From Prevotella sp. (GTDB lineage Bacteria; Bacteroidota; Bacteroidia; Bacteroidales; Bacteroidaceae), in contig JAFUTI010000008.1 of the NCBI GenBank assembly GCA_017471465.1, forward strand, positions 1 to 64,000: DNA of 64,000 nt, given 5' to 3'. This document shows, one piece after another, positions 25,304 to 33,425 of the stretch (its first letter is position 1; each line of letters begins with the position of its first letter). The notes below the pieces were generated by a model. The model was not told the origin of the DNA and searched no databases. It was given only the letters and a program-made list of their open reading frames with translations. A program made the position numbers and the translations under genes.

Positions 25304-25380
25304 CAAGGGGTGCCCACTGTCGTGGGCTGAGATGATACCCTCAAACCTGATTCGGATAATGCCGACGTAGGGATAGAAAG
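25304..25380 (+). ncRNA. TPP (THI-box) riboswitch
   Basis: The aptamer has the conserved THI elements in order: AGGGGTGCCC, GGGCTGAGATGATACCC, ACCTGAT, GGATAATGCC and CGTAGGGA. These define the thiamine pyrophosphate aptamer. It lies 52 bases upstream of the TonB receptor start. The usual effect is to shut off expression when TPP is plentiful; here a short distance to the ATG suggests control of translation or of a nearby terminator. Confidence 0.95.
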
Positions 25381-25431
25381 TATTATTGTTCCCCCTTTAT
25401 ATTAGTTTTTAATTAAAGGTAAAAAAACAGT

Positions 25432-27792
25432 ATGAAAAAGATTGTTTTGACAGTCATGGGCGTGACTCTGGCTACAGCAGTGGGCGCACAACAGCAATGG
25501 CATTACGACTCGACCAAAGTCGAGAAGCTGTCGGAAGTGGTGGTCAAGGGCGTAAGGGCACAGAAGAATGCACCTTACGCCGTGAGTAACATTAAGAAAA
25601 AGGAACTTGGCGACTTCTCCAAGACGGGACGCGAGCTGCCTTTCCTCTTTGCTCAGACGCCCGGCGTCCTGGCATGGAGCGAGAACGGCGTGGGAACGGG
25701 AACCACCTATATGCGCATCCGTGGTGCCGGCGACTCGCGTATCAACGTGACGCTCGACGGTGTGCCCCTCAACTCGCCCGAGGACCAGTGCGTCTTCTGG
25801 GCCAACATGAACAGCTACGGCTCGCTGCTCGGTTCGGTGCAGATACAGCGCGGCGTCGGCACGTCGACCAACGGCGACGGCGCTTTCGGCGGCACGGTGG
25901 CCCTGCAGTCGGCCACGCCCCTGCTGACGCCCAGTCTGGAGCTGTCGGCCAGCTACGGCACGTACAATACCTGGAACTGGGGCGGCAACTTCTCGACGGG
26001 CGCCTTCAACTTCGGCGTAGGACGGCTCGTTATTGACGGCGCCTATCATCAGACCACGACCGACGGCTTCATTCACGGCACCAGCGGCCGCTCGGGCAGC
26101 TACTATGGCGGTCTGACGTGGATGAAGGAGGGGCTGCGCATAGCCTATAAAAACATAGGAAACTTCGAGTGTACGGGCCAGGCCTGGAACGGCGTCACCG
26201 CCGGCGACAACGACATGAGTCTGATGGACGGCACCTACGGCGCAACGACAGGCATCAAGACCTACAAGGATATGTGGGAAGCCGGCCTCGGCAAGTACAA
26301 CACGCTCTACGAGACATTAGCCTACGATGCCGACGGCAACTTTGCCAAGGACGCCAGCGGCAGCTACGTCACCGAGCGTTACAAGATGGCCGACGGTTCA
26401 TACTGGGATAGGACGACGGACAACTTTTGGCAGAACCACAATCTGTTGACGGTCAGTGGTGAGCTTAGTGAACATTGGACGGCTTCAGCCACATTGCATT
26501 ATACGCACGGTTATGGTTACTATGAGGAATTCCGCCCGCAGAACAAGCTGAAGAAGTTTGGCCTCGCCTACAATGGTTTAAAGAAGACCGACTTCGTACG
26601 CAAGAAGGGCTTACGGCAGGACGTTGCCGGATTGGTGGGCAACATCAACTATCGAGACGAGAAATGGGACGTCATCGGTGGCGTGTCGGTACAGAAGTTC
26701 TGGGGTGACCATTTTGGCTATATCACCTATGCCGCCGACAAGGGCTTGAGCAGTCTTATTGGTTCGACATACAAATACTACGGTTCTGGTGCAGAGAAGT
26801 TCGACGGCAACGTCTTCGTGAAGGCAGCCTACAAGCTCACCGACCAGTGGGACGCCTTCGCCGACGTCCAGTACCGCCACGTGGGCTACAAGACCGACGG
26901 CATCAACGACAAGTTCTACGAGGAGGGAAGCCGCTACTACAACCAGCGCCTCGACATCGACAAGAAGTACGACTTCCTGAACCCCAAGGCCGGTCTGTCG
27001 TGGCATGCTGGCGGCCATCGTGCCTATGCCTCGGTAGCCATGAGCCACCGCGAGCCCGAGCGCAACAACTTTACGGACAACGGTTCCTATCCTGCCCCCT
27101 CGGCTGAGTCAGTCCTCGACTATGAGGTGGGCTACACCTTCACCAACGACCTCCTTCGCGCAGGCGTGAACCTTTATTATATGGACTACACCGACCAGTT
27201 CGTACAGACGGGAGCCGTGAGCGACATCGGCGAGAACCTGACCACGAACATCAAGGACTCTTACCGCATGGGCATAGAACTGCAGGCTGGTATCGACCCC
27301 ACACCGTGGCTCACCATCGAGGGTAATGCAGCCCTGAGCCAGAACAAAATCAAGGACTTCGACGAACAGGTACAGGTGGACTGGGGCGACTATCAGGCCA
27401 TCCACTACGACAACTCAACACTGGCTTTCTCGCCTGCCGTACTGCTTAACGGCTTCGTCAACTTCCACTACCGCGGCCTGCAGGCCGTGTGGCACACCAA
27501 CTACGTCAGTCGTCAATACCTGGACAATACGGAGTGTAAAGACCGTTCGTTGCCAGGATACTCCACATCGAATGTCACCCTGAGTTACACGCTGCCCATC
27601 AAGAAGGTGCTGCGCGAGGCCGTCTTCGGCCTTAACCTAAACAACGTCTTCGACAAGCGCTATGCTGCAGGCGGATGGGTCTATTCGGCCATCCTCAGCG
27701 ACAGTCACCACAACGAGAACCGTTACTACCAGATTGGCTATATGCCCATGGCGGGCTTTACGATGATGGGTAACGTGACGTTACGATTCTAG
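25432..27792 (+). CDS. TonB-dependent outer-membrane receptor for thiamine
   Basis: This 786-residue protein has a signal peptide (ends near AVGAQ), a plug domain (KLSEVVVKGVRAQKNAPYAV; GTTYMRIRGAGDSRINVTLD) and a beta-barrel ending in aromatic F (GNVTLRF). It is the TonB-dependent transporter class that moves scarce nutrients across the outer membrane. Control by a TPP riboswitch and coupling to PnuT mark it as the thiamine transporter (the OMP-thi type known from Bacteroides). The stop is 3 bases from the PnuT start. Function is inferred from the riboswitch and neighbour but is strong. Confidence 0.9.
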   Translation: MKKIVLTVMGVTLATAVGAQQQWHYDSTKVEKLSEVVVKGVRAQKNAPYAVSNIKKKELGDFSKTGRELPFLFAQTPGVLAWSENGVGTGTTYMRIRGAGDSRINVTLDGVPLNSPEDQCVFWANMNSYGSLLGSVQIQRGVGTSTNGDGAFGGTVALQSATPLLTPSLELSASYGTYNTWNWGGNFSTGAFNFGVGRLVIDGAYHQTTTDGFIHGTSGRSGSYYGGLTWMKEGLRIAYKNIGNFECTGQAWNGVTAGDNDMSLMDGTYGATTGIKTYKDMWEAGLGKYNTLYETLAYDADGNFAKDASGSYVTERYKMADGSYWDRTTDNFWQNHNLLTVSGELSEHWTASATLHYTHGYGYYEEFRPQNKLKKFGLAYNGLKKTDFVRKKGLRQDVAGLVGNINYRDEKWDVIGGVSVQKFWGDHFGYITYAADKGLSSLIGSTYKYYGSGAEKFDGNVFVKAAYKLTDQWDAFADVQYRHVGYKTDGINDKFYEEGSRYYNQRLDIDKKYDFLNPKAGLSWHAGGHRAYASVAMSHREPERNNFTDNGSYPAPSAESVLDYEVGYTFTNDLLRAGVNLYYMDYTDQFVQTGAVSDIGENLTTNIKDSYRMGIELQAGIDPTPWLTIEGNAALSQNKIKDFDEQVQVDWGDYQAIHYDNSTLAFSPAVLLNGFVNFHYRGLQAVWHTNYVSRQYLDNTECKDRSLPGYSTSNVTLSYTLPIKKVLREAVFGLNLNNVFDKRYAAGGWVYSAILSDSHHNENRYYQIGYMPMAGFTMMGNVTLRF

Positions 27793-27795
27793 ACG

Positions 27796-28371
27796 ATGAC
27801 AGAATTTCTAACGACTCATTGGCTCGATATCACGACCACCGTCCTAGGCCTGGCCTATATCCTTCTTGAATATAGAGCCAGTGTCTGGATGTGGGCGGTA
27901 GGCTTTGCGATGCAGGCCCTTGGCATCGTTCTCTACTACCAAAAAGGACTCTATGCCGACTGCGGCATGGAGTTCTATTATCTGACGATGACAGTCTACG
28001 GTTGGTGGCGATGGGTACATGGCTCGGCAACGAAGCAGAGTCTGCCTATCCGCCATTTCCCACAACGCCTCATCCTCCCCTGGCTCCTGACCATTGCTGC
28101 CGTTTGGGCCGCCATTTACTGGCTGCTGGTGTCGTTTACCAACTCCAATGTGCCACTGGCCGATTCGTTCACCACAGCCCTGAGCATCGTCGGCATCTGG
28201 GCGTTGGCCCATAAGTATCTGGAACAGTGGTTCATCTGGATAGCCGTCGATGTAGTGACATCTGTGCTCTATTTCTATAAAGACATTCCTTTTAAAGCCT
28301 CGCTTTACGCCCTTTATGTCGTCATAGCAATTTTTGGCTTCATAAAATGGCGGAAAATGATAAAAAATTAG
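27796..28371 (+). CDS. pnuT: PnuT-type thiamine permease (PnuC family)
   Basis: This 191-residue membrane protein has about seven helices and the PnuC-family motif YYLTMTVYGWWRW near residues 58-70. PnuC proteins import nicotinamide riboside; the PnuT subgroup, found behind TPP riboswitches in Bacteroidetes, imports thiamine. It is translated 3 bases after the receptor gene. A third gene for thiamine pyrophosphokinase (TnrK), common in this operon, is missing here. A new promoter (TATCTTTG at 28372-28379) immediately follows the stop. Confidence 0.92.
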   Translation: MTEFLTTHWLDITTTVLGLAYILLEYRASVWMWAVGFAMQALGIVLYYQKGLYADCGMEFYYLTMTVYGWWRWVHGSATKQSLPIRHFPQRLILPWLLTIAAVWAAIYWLLVSFTNSNVPLADSFTTALSIVGIWALAHKYLEQWFIWIAVDVVTSVLYFYKDIPFKASLYALYVVIAIFGFIKWRKMIKN

Positions 28372-28405
28372 TATCTTTGCGCCCTGAAACATAAATATCA
28401 ACACC

Positions 28406-29374
28406 ATGCGCAAAGTAATAGGAATAGGCGAGACGGTGCTCGACATCATCTTCCGTGGTGACCAGCCTCTGCAAGCGGTGCCTGGCGGGTCGGCTTTCAA
28501 CGCCATCATCTCACTCGGGCGAGCCGGAGTGCCAGCATCGTTTATCAGTGAGACGGGAAACGACCGTGTCGGTGACTATGTCAAGAAGTTTCTTGTCGAC
28601 AATCATGTCGACGCATCGGCAGTCAGCGTCTTTCCCGATTCGAAATCGCCCATCTCACTGGCTTTCCTCGACGATGAGAATAATGCCGACTACATCTTCT
28701 ATAAAGACCATCCCCACGACCGGCTCGACTTCACTTACCCTGAGGTACACCCCGATGACGTGGTGATCTATGGCTCCTTCTTCGCCATCAATCCCGTGGT
28801 ACGCACGCAGGTAAAGGGCTTCCTTGACTATGCCAAGGACAACGGTGCCATTCTCTACTACGATGTCAACTACCGTTCTTCTCACCGCCACGAGGTGGTC
28901 AAGCTGACGCCTAATCTGCTGGAGAACTTCGAACTGGCCGACATCGTGCGCGGCTCTGACGAGGACTTTGAGATTATGTACGGCAAGAAGGACTGCGATG
29001 CTGTCTATCGCTCAGAGATATCGTTCTATACCAAGAACTTCATCTATACGCGTGGTGCACATCCTGTCGAACTTCGGGCAGAGGGAAACATAAGGAAACA
29101 GTATGAGGTAATCAAGACCCAGACTGTAAGCACCATTGGAGCAGGCGATAATTTCAATGCAGGTTTCGTGTACGGACTGATCAAGTATGGTGTCACCCGC
29201 GAGATGATCGAGAGTGGTGTCAGCGAGGCGTTGTGGGATCAGATTATCGCCTGTGCCCAGTCGTTCTCTGCCAATGTCTGCAAAAGCATAAAAAACAGCG
29301 TCGACCAGACATTTGCCGATGAGAAGAAACGGGAGTTGGAAGCCAGTTTGAAGGAAATGGAAGAGAATAATTAA
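28406..29374 (+). CDS. PfkB-family sugar kinase (fructokinase-like)
   Basis: This 322-residue cytoplasmic kinase has the PfkB signatures GGSAFNAIISLGRAG near residues 28-42 and TIGAGDNFNAGFVYG near residues 243-257, which holds the catalytic aspartate. The family phosphorylates hydroxyl groups of sugars, commonly fructose, or nucleosides. The start at 28406 is 27 bases past a -7 box of its own. It is not part of the riboswitch-controlled unit. Fructose is a guess based on family frequency. Confidence 0.85.
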   Translation: MRKVIGIGETVLDIIFRGDQPLQAVPGGSAFNAIISLGRAGVPASFISETGNDRVGDYVKKFLVDNHVDASAVSVFPDSKSPISLAFLDDENNADYIFYKDHPHDRLDFTYPEVHPDDVVIYGSFFAINPVVRTQVKGFLDYAKDNGAILYYDVNYRSSHRHEVVKLTPNLLENFELADIVRGSDEDFEIMYGKKDCDAVYRSEISFYTKNFIYTRGAHPVELRAEGNIRKQYEVIKTQTVSTIGAGDNFNAGFVYGLIKYGVTREMIESGVSEALWDQIIACAQSFSANVCKSIKNSVDQTFADEKKRELEASLKEMEENN

Positions 29375-29378
29375 AAAT

Positions 29379-30545
29379 ATGAATATGATAAGTGATACTA
29401 TTAAGTACATCGGTGTCGACGATCTTGACATTGATCTGTTTGAGAGTCAGTATGTGGTGCCTGATGGCATGAGTTATAATTCCTATCTCATCGACGACGA
29501 GAAGATTGCAGTATTGGATACTGCCGACCGTCGCAAGGGCGAGGAGTGGAAGGCGAATCTGAAGGCTGCACTTGGTGGTCGCCAGCCAGACTATCTGGTG
29601 GCTCACCACATGGAGCCAGACCACGCTGCACTGATTGCCTGGATGCTGGAAACCTATCCTTGTCTGCAGCTCGTATGTAGTGCCCAGGCTGCGAAAATGC
29701 TGCCCAACTTCTTCGAGGGTTTAAACTTCGAAGGGCGTGTGGTGATTGTCAAGGAGGGTGATAAGCTCTCGCTGGGTAGCCATGAACTAACCTTCATCGG
29801 AGCTCCGATGATACACTGGCCAGAGGTCATCATGAGCTACGACAGTCTTGAAAAAGTGGTCTTCTCTGCCGATGGATTCGGCAAATTCGGCGCATTGGAA
29901 AAGGAAACCGACGATTGGGCATGCGAGGCTCGTCGCTACTATTTTAATATATGCGGCAAGTATGGCACGCAGGTACAGACGGTGATGAAGAAGTTGGCTG
30001 CACTCGACGTTCAGGCCATCTGTCCGCTGCACGGTCCTGTGCTCAAGGGTGAACAGTTGGCTGCTGCCATCAAGCTATACGACACATGGAGCAAGTACGA
30101 GCCAGAGAGCGAAGGCATCCTGATAGCCTACGCCAGTATCCATGGTGGAACGGCAGCTGCTGCAGAGCGTCTGGGTGAGATACTGCGCGAAAAGGGTGCT
30201 AAGAAAGTTGTGGTGAGCGATCTGAGCCGCAGCGATATGGCCGAGGTCATCGAGGATGCTTTCCGTTATCCTACCGTGGTTGTGGCTGCATCGAGTTACG
30301 ACGCAAGCGTGTTCCCCGTGATGCACGACTTCCTCTATCACCTGCAGATCAAGAACTATCAGAAGCGTCGCTTCGGCATCATCGAGAACGGCAGCTGGGC
30401 ACCCACGGCAAGCAAAGTGATGCGCTCGATGATAGAGGGATTGAAAGACTGTGAAATCGTGGAGCCGATGCTCACCATCCGCTCTCGCATGAAGACTGCC
30501 GACGAGGCTCTGCTAGAGCAGTTGGCCGACAGCCTACTTTCATAA
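29379..30545 (+). CDS. Flavodiiron protein (A-type flavoprotein)
   Basis: This 388-residue protein has an N-terminal metallo-beta-lactamase-like diiron domain with the ligand motif HHMEPDHAAL near residues 73-82 and later H ligands (PLHG). A C-terminal flavodoxin domain begins near residue 245 (ILIAYASIHGGTAAAAERL) and binds FMN. These enzymes reduce O2 to water or NO to N2O in anaerobes, protecting oxygen-sensitive enzymes. It follows the PfkB gene by 4 bases and ends before a hairpin terminator. Choice of O2 or NO as the substrate is not visible. Confidence 0.93.
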   Translation: MNMISDTIKYIGVDDLDIDLFESQYVVPDGMSYNSYLIDDEKIAVLDTADRRKGEEWKANLKAALGGRQPDYLVAHHMEPDHAALIAWMLETYPCLQLVCSAQAAKMLPNFFEGLNFEGRVVIVKEGDKLSLGSHELTFIGAPMIHWPEVIMSYDSLEKVVFSADGFGKFGALEKETDDWACEARRYYFNICGKYGTQVQTVMKKLAALDVQAICPLHGPVLKGEQLAAAIKLYDTWSKYEPESEGILIAYASIHGGTAAAAERLGEILREKGAKKVVVSDLSRSDMAEVIEDAFRYPTVVVAASSYDASVFPVMHDFLYHLQIKNYQKRRFGIIENGSWAPTASKVMRSMIEGLKDCEIVEPMLTIRSRMKTADEALLEQLADSLLS

Positions 30546-30552
30546 AATAGTA

Positions 30553-31080
30553 TTATATCAAACGGCTGATTTCTTCCAAGGAGTCAGCCGTTTTTATATA
30601 CTGTCGCCAGTCACCACGAACCATGCCACGCTGTTGCAGGTCGTCGAGCGTGGCGATGAGCGGGTTCCAGAAGCCTTTTGCATTATAGAGCACAACTGGT
30701 TTCTGATGATAGCCGATGGTAGCCGAGGCGGCAACAGTAAAGACCTCGTCGAGCGTGCCGATGCCGCCGGGCAGCGCCACGAACACGTCGCTCTGGTCCA
30801 TCATCAGCTGCTTGCGGTCCGTCAGGTTGTCGCAGGGAATTTCCACGTCGACATAGTCGCTTGTCCTTCCCGTCTTCTCCACGATGGTGGGTATCACGCC
30901 GATAGTACGTCCACCAGCTTCGTGAGCCGCCTTACCTACAGTTTCCATAAGTCCTTGGTTCACGCCACCATAGACAATCACATGCCCTTTACTGGCCGCC
31001 CAACGCCCCAAGTCCTCCGCTACATGGAAGAAGTCGGGGTCAATCTGCTCATTGGCAGAACAAAACACACAGATCTTCAT
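30553..31080 (-). CDS. LOG-family phosphoribohydrolase (TIGR00730)
   Basis: This 175-residue protein has the LOG signatures VIYGGVNQGLM (about residues 35-45) and PGGIGTLDEVF (about residues 105-115), the PGGxGTxxE motif of cytokinin riboside 5'-monophosphate phosphoribohydrolases. The bacterial enzymes hydrolyse AMP or related nucleotides to base and ribose-5-phosphate. The start at 31080 is behind a promoter: TTTG (complement 31116-31119), 19 bases, TAACTTTG (complement 31089-31096). It converges on the flavodiiron gene. The physiological substrate is not known. Confidence 0.92.
   Translation of the reverse strand: MKICVFCSANEQIDPDFFHVAEDLGRWAASKGHVIVYGGVNQGLMETVGKAAHEAGGRTIGVIPTIVEKTGRTSDYVDVEIPCDNLTDRKQLMMDQSDVFVALPGGIGTLDEVFTVAASATIGYHQKPVVLYNAKGFWNPLIATLDDLQQRGMVRGDWRQYIKTADSLEEISRLI
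30560..30595. terminator. Terminator inside the 3' end of the LOG gene
   Basis: AAACGGCTGA (30560-30569) and TCAGCCGTTT (30584-30593) form a perfect 10-bp stem with a 14-base loop, then TT-A-T-A on the + strand. It lies 14 bases past the flavodiiron stop and serves the + transcript, while its bases encode the C-terminus of the convergent LOG-family gene. Confidence 0.75.
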
Positions 31081-31143
31081 ACTGATGGCAAAGTTACGAA
31101 AAGTCAGGCAAAATGCAAAAGGTGAACACGCTTTTTTGTCTTT

Positions 31144-31177
31144 TTTGCATTGATATCGTTTTTTTTGCCTATTTTTG
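31144..31177 (+). promoter_or_regulatory. Promoter of the GH29 operon
   Basis: TTTG (31144-31147), 22 bases, TATTTTTG (31170-31177); a slightly long spacer. The ATG follows at 31205. Confidence 0.5.
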
Positions 31178-31204
31178 TACCCAAATTACTAAAACAATGA
31201 GATC

Positions 31205-32959
31205 ATGAACAGACTATTTACAACTATAGCAGTGCTAACAATTGCTATGTCGGCCAGTGCACAGACTCTGAAAGCAGGACGTGACCTGCCTGCCATACCC
31301 ACCATCCCCGAAGTGGATAGTCCAAAACCTAATGGCAGTGTACCCTTGGCCGATGCCAACACGTTCCGTGAGATACAACTCGACATTCCCATCTGCATCG
31401 GACCGTTCAAACCATCGTGGGAAAGCATAGAACAGAACTACCCCGGTACGCCTGAGTGGCTGCGCGAGGCCAAGTTCGGCATCTGGGTACACTTCGGACC
31501 GCAGGCTGCCGGTGAGAGTGGCGACTGGTATGCCCGCAACCTGTATAAGGAGGGCCATCAGGCCTATAAGAATCACTTGAAGCGCTATGGTCACCCGTCG
31601 GAGGTAGGCTATAAAGAGGTGCTGCGCGACTGGAAACCTGACAAGTTAGACCCTGAGCGACTGACCCGTCTCTATCAGAAAGCCGGTGCACGTTTCCTGC
31701 TCATCCAGGGTGTTCACCACGACAACTACGACCTGTGGAACTCGCAGTACCAGCCGTGGAACTCGGTGAACGTAGGTCCGAAACGCGACCTGTTGCGCGA
31801 GTGGGCGGATGCCTGCCATAAATACGGTATGCGCTATGGTGTCACCTTCCATCATGAGTACACCTGGTGGTGGTGGCAGACGGCATTCGGTGCCGACTCG
31901 AAAGGACCGAAGGCTGGTGTGCCCTACGACGGTCATCTGACGTTGAAGGACGGCAAGGGCAAATGGTGGGAAGGCATGGATCCGCGCCTGCTCTACGGCA
32001 TTGACCTGCGCGAGTATGAGGATGTCAATGCCAAGGCGCATACGCCGTGGTCACCGCCTAGAGACGGAATCATCTGGAATCATCTGGACTACGCCAAGTG
32101 GTATGCGACACAATGGGCGTTGCGTATGATGGACGTCACGGCCAACTACAACCCTGATTTCATCTATACCGACGGTACGATGGAAGGTCCGTTCTGTGGC
32201 AACGGCACGGGAACCTTCTATAAGTGCAATGCCATGCCGCTGGTGATGGCCGACTTCTACAACCGCACGCTGAAACGTCGCGGTGAGGTCAACACGTTCA
32301 GCATCGTGAAGTTCCGCCATCCCACCAACGGAACGGTGAACACCGCTGAGTTTGGCTGGCCCGACAGCATCAACACCAGTCAGGCCTGGATGCGTGAAGG
32401 GCCTGTGGGCGACTGGTTCTATGCCCCCGGCTTCGTCTATGACGCGGGCTCGGTCATCCGCTATATCATCGAAAGCATCAGTCGCGACGGCTGTGCGGCA
32501 CTAAATATTCCCATGAAGCCCGATGGTTCGATAGAGCCCGCCTGCGAACAGATGCTGGAAGAGGTGGGCCGCTGGATGCAGGTCAACGGCGAGGCCGTCT
32601 ACGGCAGCCGTGCTTGGACAACCTATGGCGAAGGCCCGCTCGACAAGAACGGCAAGATTCGCAAGTTGCCCGGCCACGCCCTGAAAGAACAGCACGCGCG
32701 TTTCCCCTTCACCGCCCAAGACCTGCGCTTCACGGTGGGCAAGACGGGAGCACTCTATGCTTTCCCGATGAAGTCGCCTGAGGCTGGCCAGAAGGTTACC
32801 ATCCAGTCGATGGGCAAGAAGAAGTTAAAGAAGGTGCGCAAGGTCACGCTTCTTGGTTACAATGGAAAAATCAAGTGGCGTCAGACTGCCGATGCGCTGG
32901 AGATCACCGCTCCTGCATCGTTACCTTTCCAAACCGTTGTTGCATTTAAGGTAGATTAA
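31205..32959 (+). CDS. GH29 alpha-L-fucosidase
   Basis: This 584-residue secreted enzyme has a signal peptide (to about SASAQ, residue 19), the GH29 opening motif AKFGIWVHFGPQAAGESGDW and the nucleophile D323 in NPDFIYTDGTMEGPF. It removes alpha-linked fucose from host mucin, milk or plant glycans. The C-terminal 80 residues look like the short beta-sandwich common in this family. It leads a cluster with a collapsed rhamnosidase gene 15 bases downstream and the DUF362 fusion. Periplasmic or surface location is inferred from the signal peptide. Confidence 0.95.
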   Translation: MNRLFTTIAVLTIAMSASAQTLKAGRDLPAIPTIPEVDSPKPNGSVPLADANTFREIQLDIPICIGPFKPSWESIEQNYPGTPEWLREAKFGIWVHFGPQAAGESGDWYARNLYKEGHQAYKNHLKRYGHPSEVGYKEVLRDWKPDKLDPERLTRLYQKAGARFLLIQGVHHDNYDLWNSQYQPWNSVNVGPKRDLLREWADACHKYGMRYGVTFHHEYTWWWWQTAFGADSKGPKAGVPYDGHLTLKDGKGKWWEGMDPRLLYGIDLREYEDVNAKAHTPWSPPRDGIIWNHLDYAKWYATQWALRMMDVTANYNPDFIYTDGTMEGPFCGNGTGTFYKCNAMPLVMADFYNRTLKRRGEVNTFSIVKFRHPTNGTVNTAEFGWPDSINTSQAWMREGPVGDWFYAPGFVYDAGSVIRYIIESISRDGCAALNIPMKPDGSIEPACEQMLEEVGRWMQVNGEAVYGSRAWTTYGEGPLDKNGKIRKLPGHALKEQHARFPFTAQDLRFTVGKTGALYAFPMKSPEAGQKVTIQSMGKKKLKKVRKVTLLGYNGKIKWRQTADALEITAPASLPFQTVVAFKVD

Positions 32960-32974
32960 TTCAATCTGGAAATT

Positions 32975-33425
32975 ATGCGCAGAACCATTTGTTCCTTCCT
33001 TGCATTCGTCTTTGCATTCCTGCCAATTTTTGTTCAGGCTAAAGACAGACCATGGACGTGACGCCGCTGCTCCGAAAGGGAAAGAATACCATCCGCGTGC
33101 AGCTGAGCCGTGGCTGGTGGGCAGGCGGCATCAGCCGCAAGGTTTATGCCGACAATCCGCCTTTGGCACTCATGGCACGACTGACGGTTGACGGCCAGTG
33201 CATAGCCCAGACCGCCGACCCGCTGACCATCCCACCTTGCAGTATCAGCCTCGCATCACATGGGTGCGTACCAAGGTGCATACCCCACAAGGCGACATCA
33301 CCTCTGCCTGGCGACTGATGGGCGACGGACATTATGAATACGAGTTCACGCTGCCGGCAGGTGTGACCTATAGTGTTGACATACCACATCTAACGAATAA
33401 AGATAAAGTCATCATTAAACAATGA
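32975..33425 (+). pseudogene. Internally deleted GH78 alpha-L-rhamnosidase remnant
   Basis: Three pieces of one gene remain in three different frames. The first is a signal peptide (32975-33061, ATG-RRTICSFLAFVFAFL). The second is the N-terminal domain motif MDVTPLLRKGKNTIRVQLSR from 33052, characteristic of Bac_rhamnosid_N. The last is the C-terminal domain (VHTPQGDITSAWRLMGDGHY ... VTYSVDIPHL) ending at the TGA at 33425. The catalytic barrel is absent. A full GH78 enzyme is about 800-900 residues, so more than 1.5 kb is gone. The final ATGA overlap with the next gene shows the old operon order. It cannot be functional as read. Confidence 0.85.

Noticed and set aside
28406-29374. PfkB gene as the missing thiamine kinase of the riboswitch operon
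   Set aside because: It has its own promoter and the signatures of a sugar kinase; the thiamine kinase motifs were not seen.
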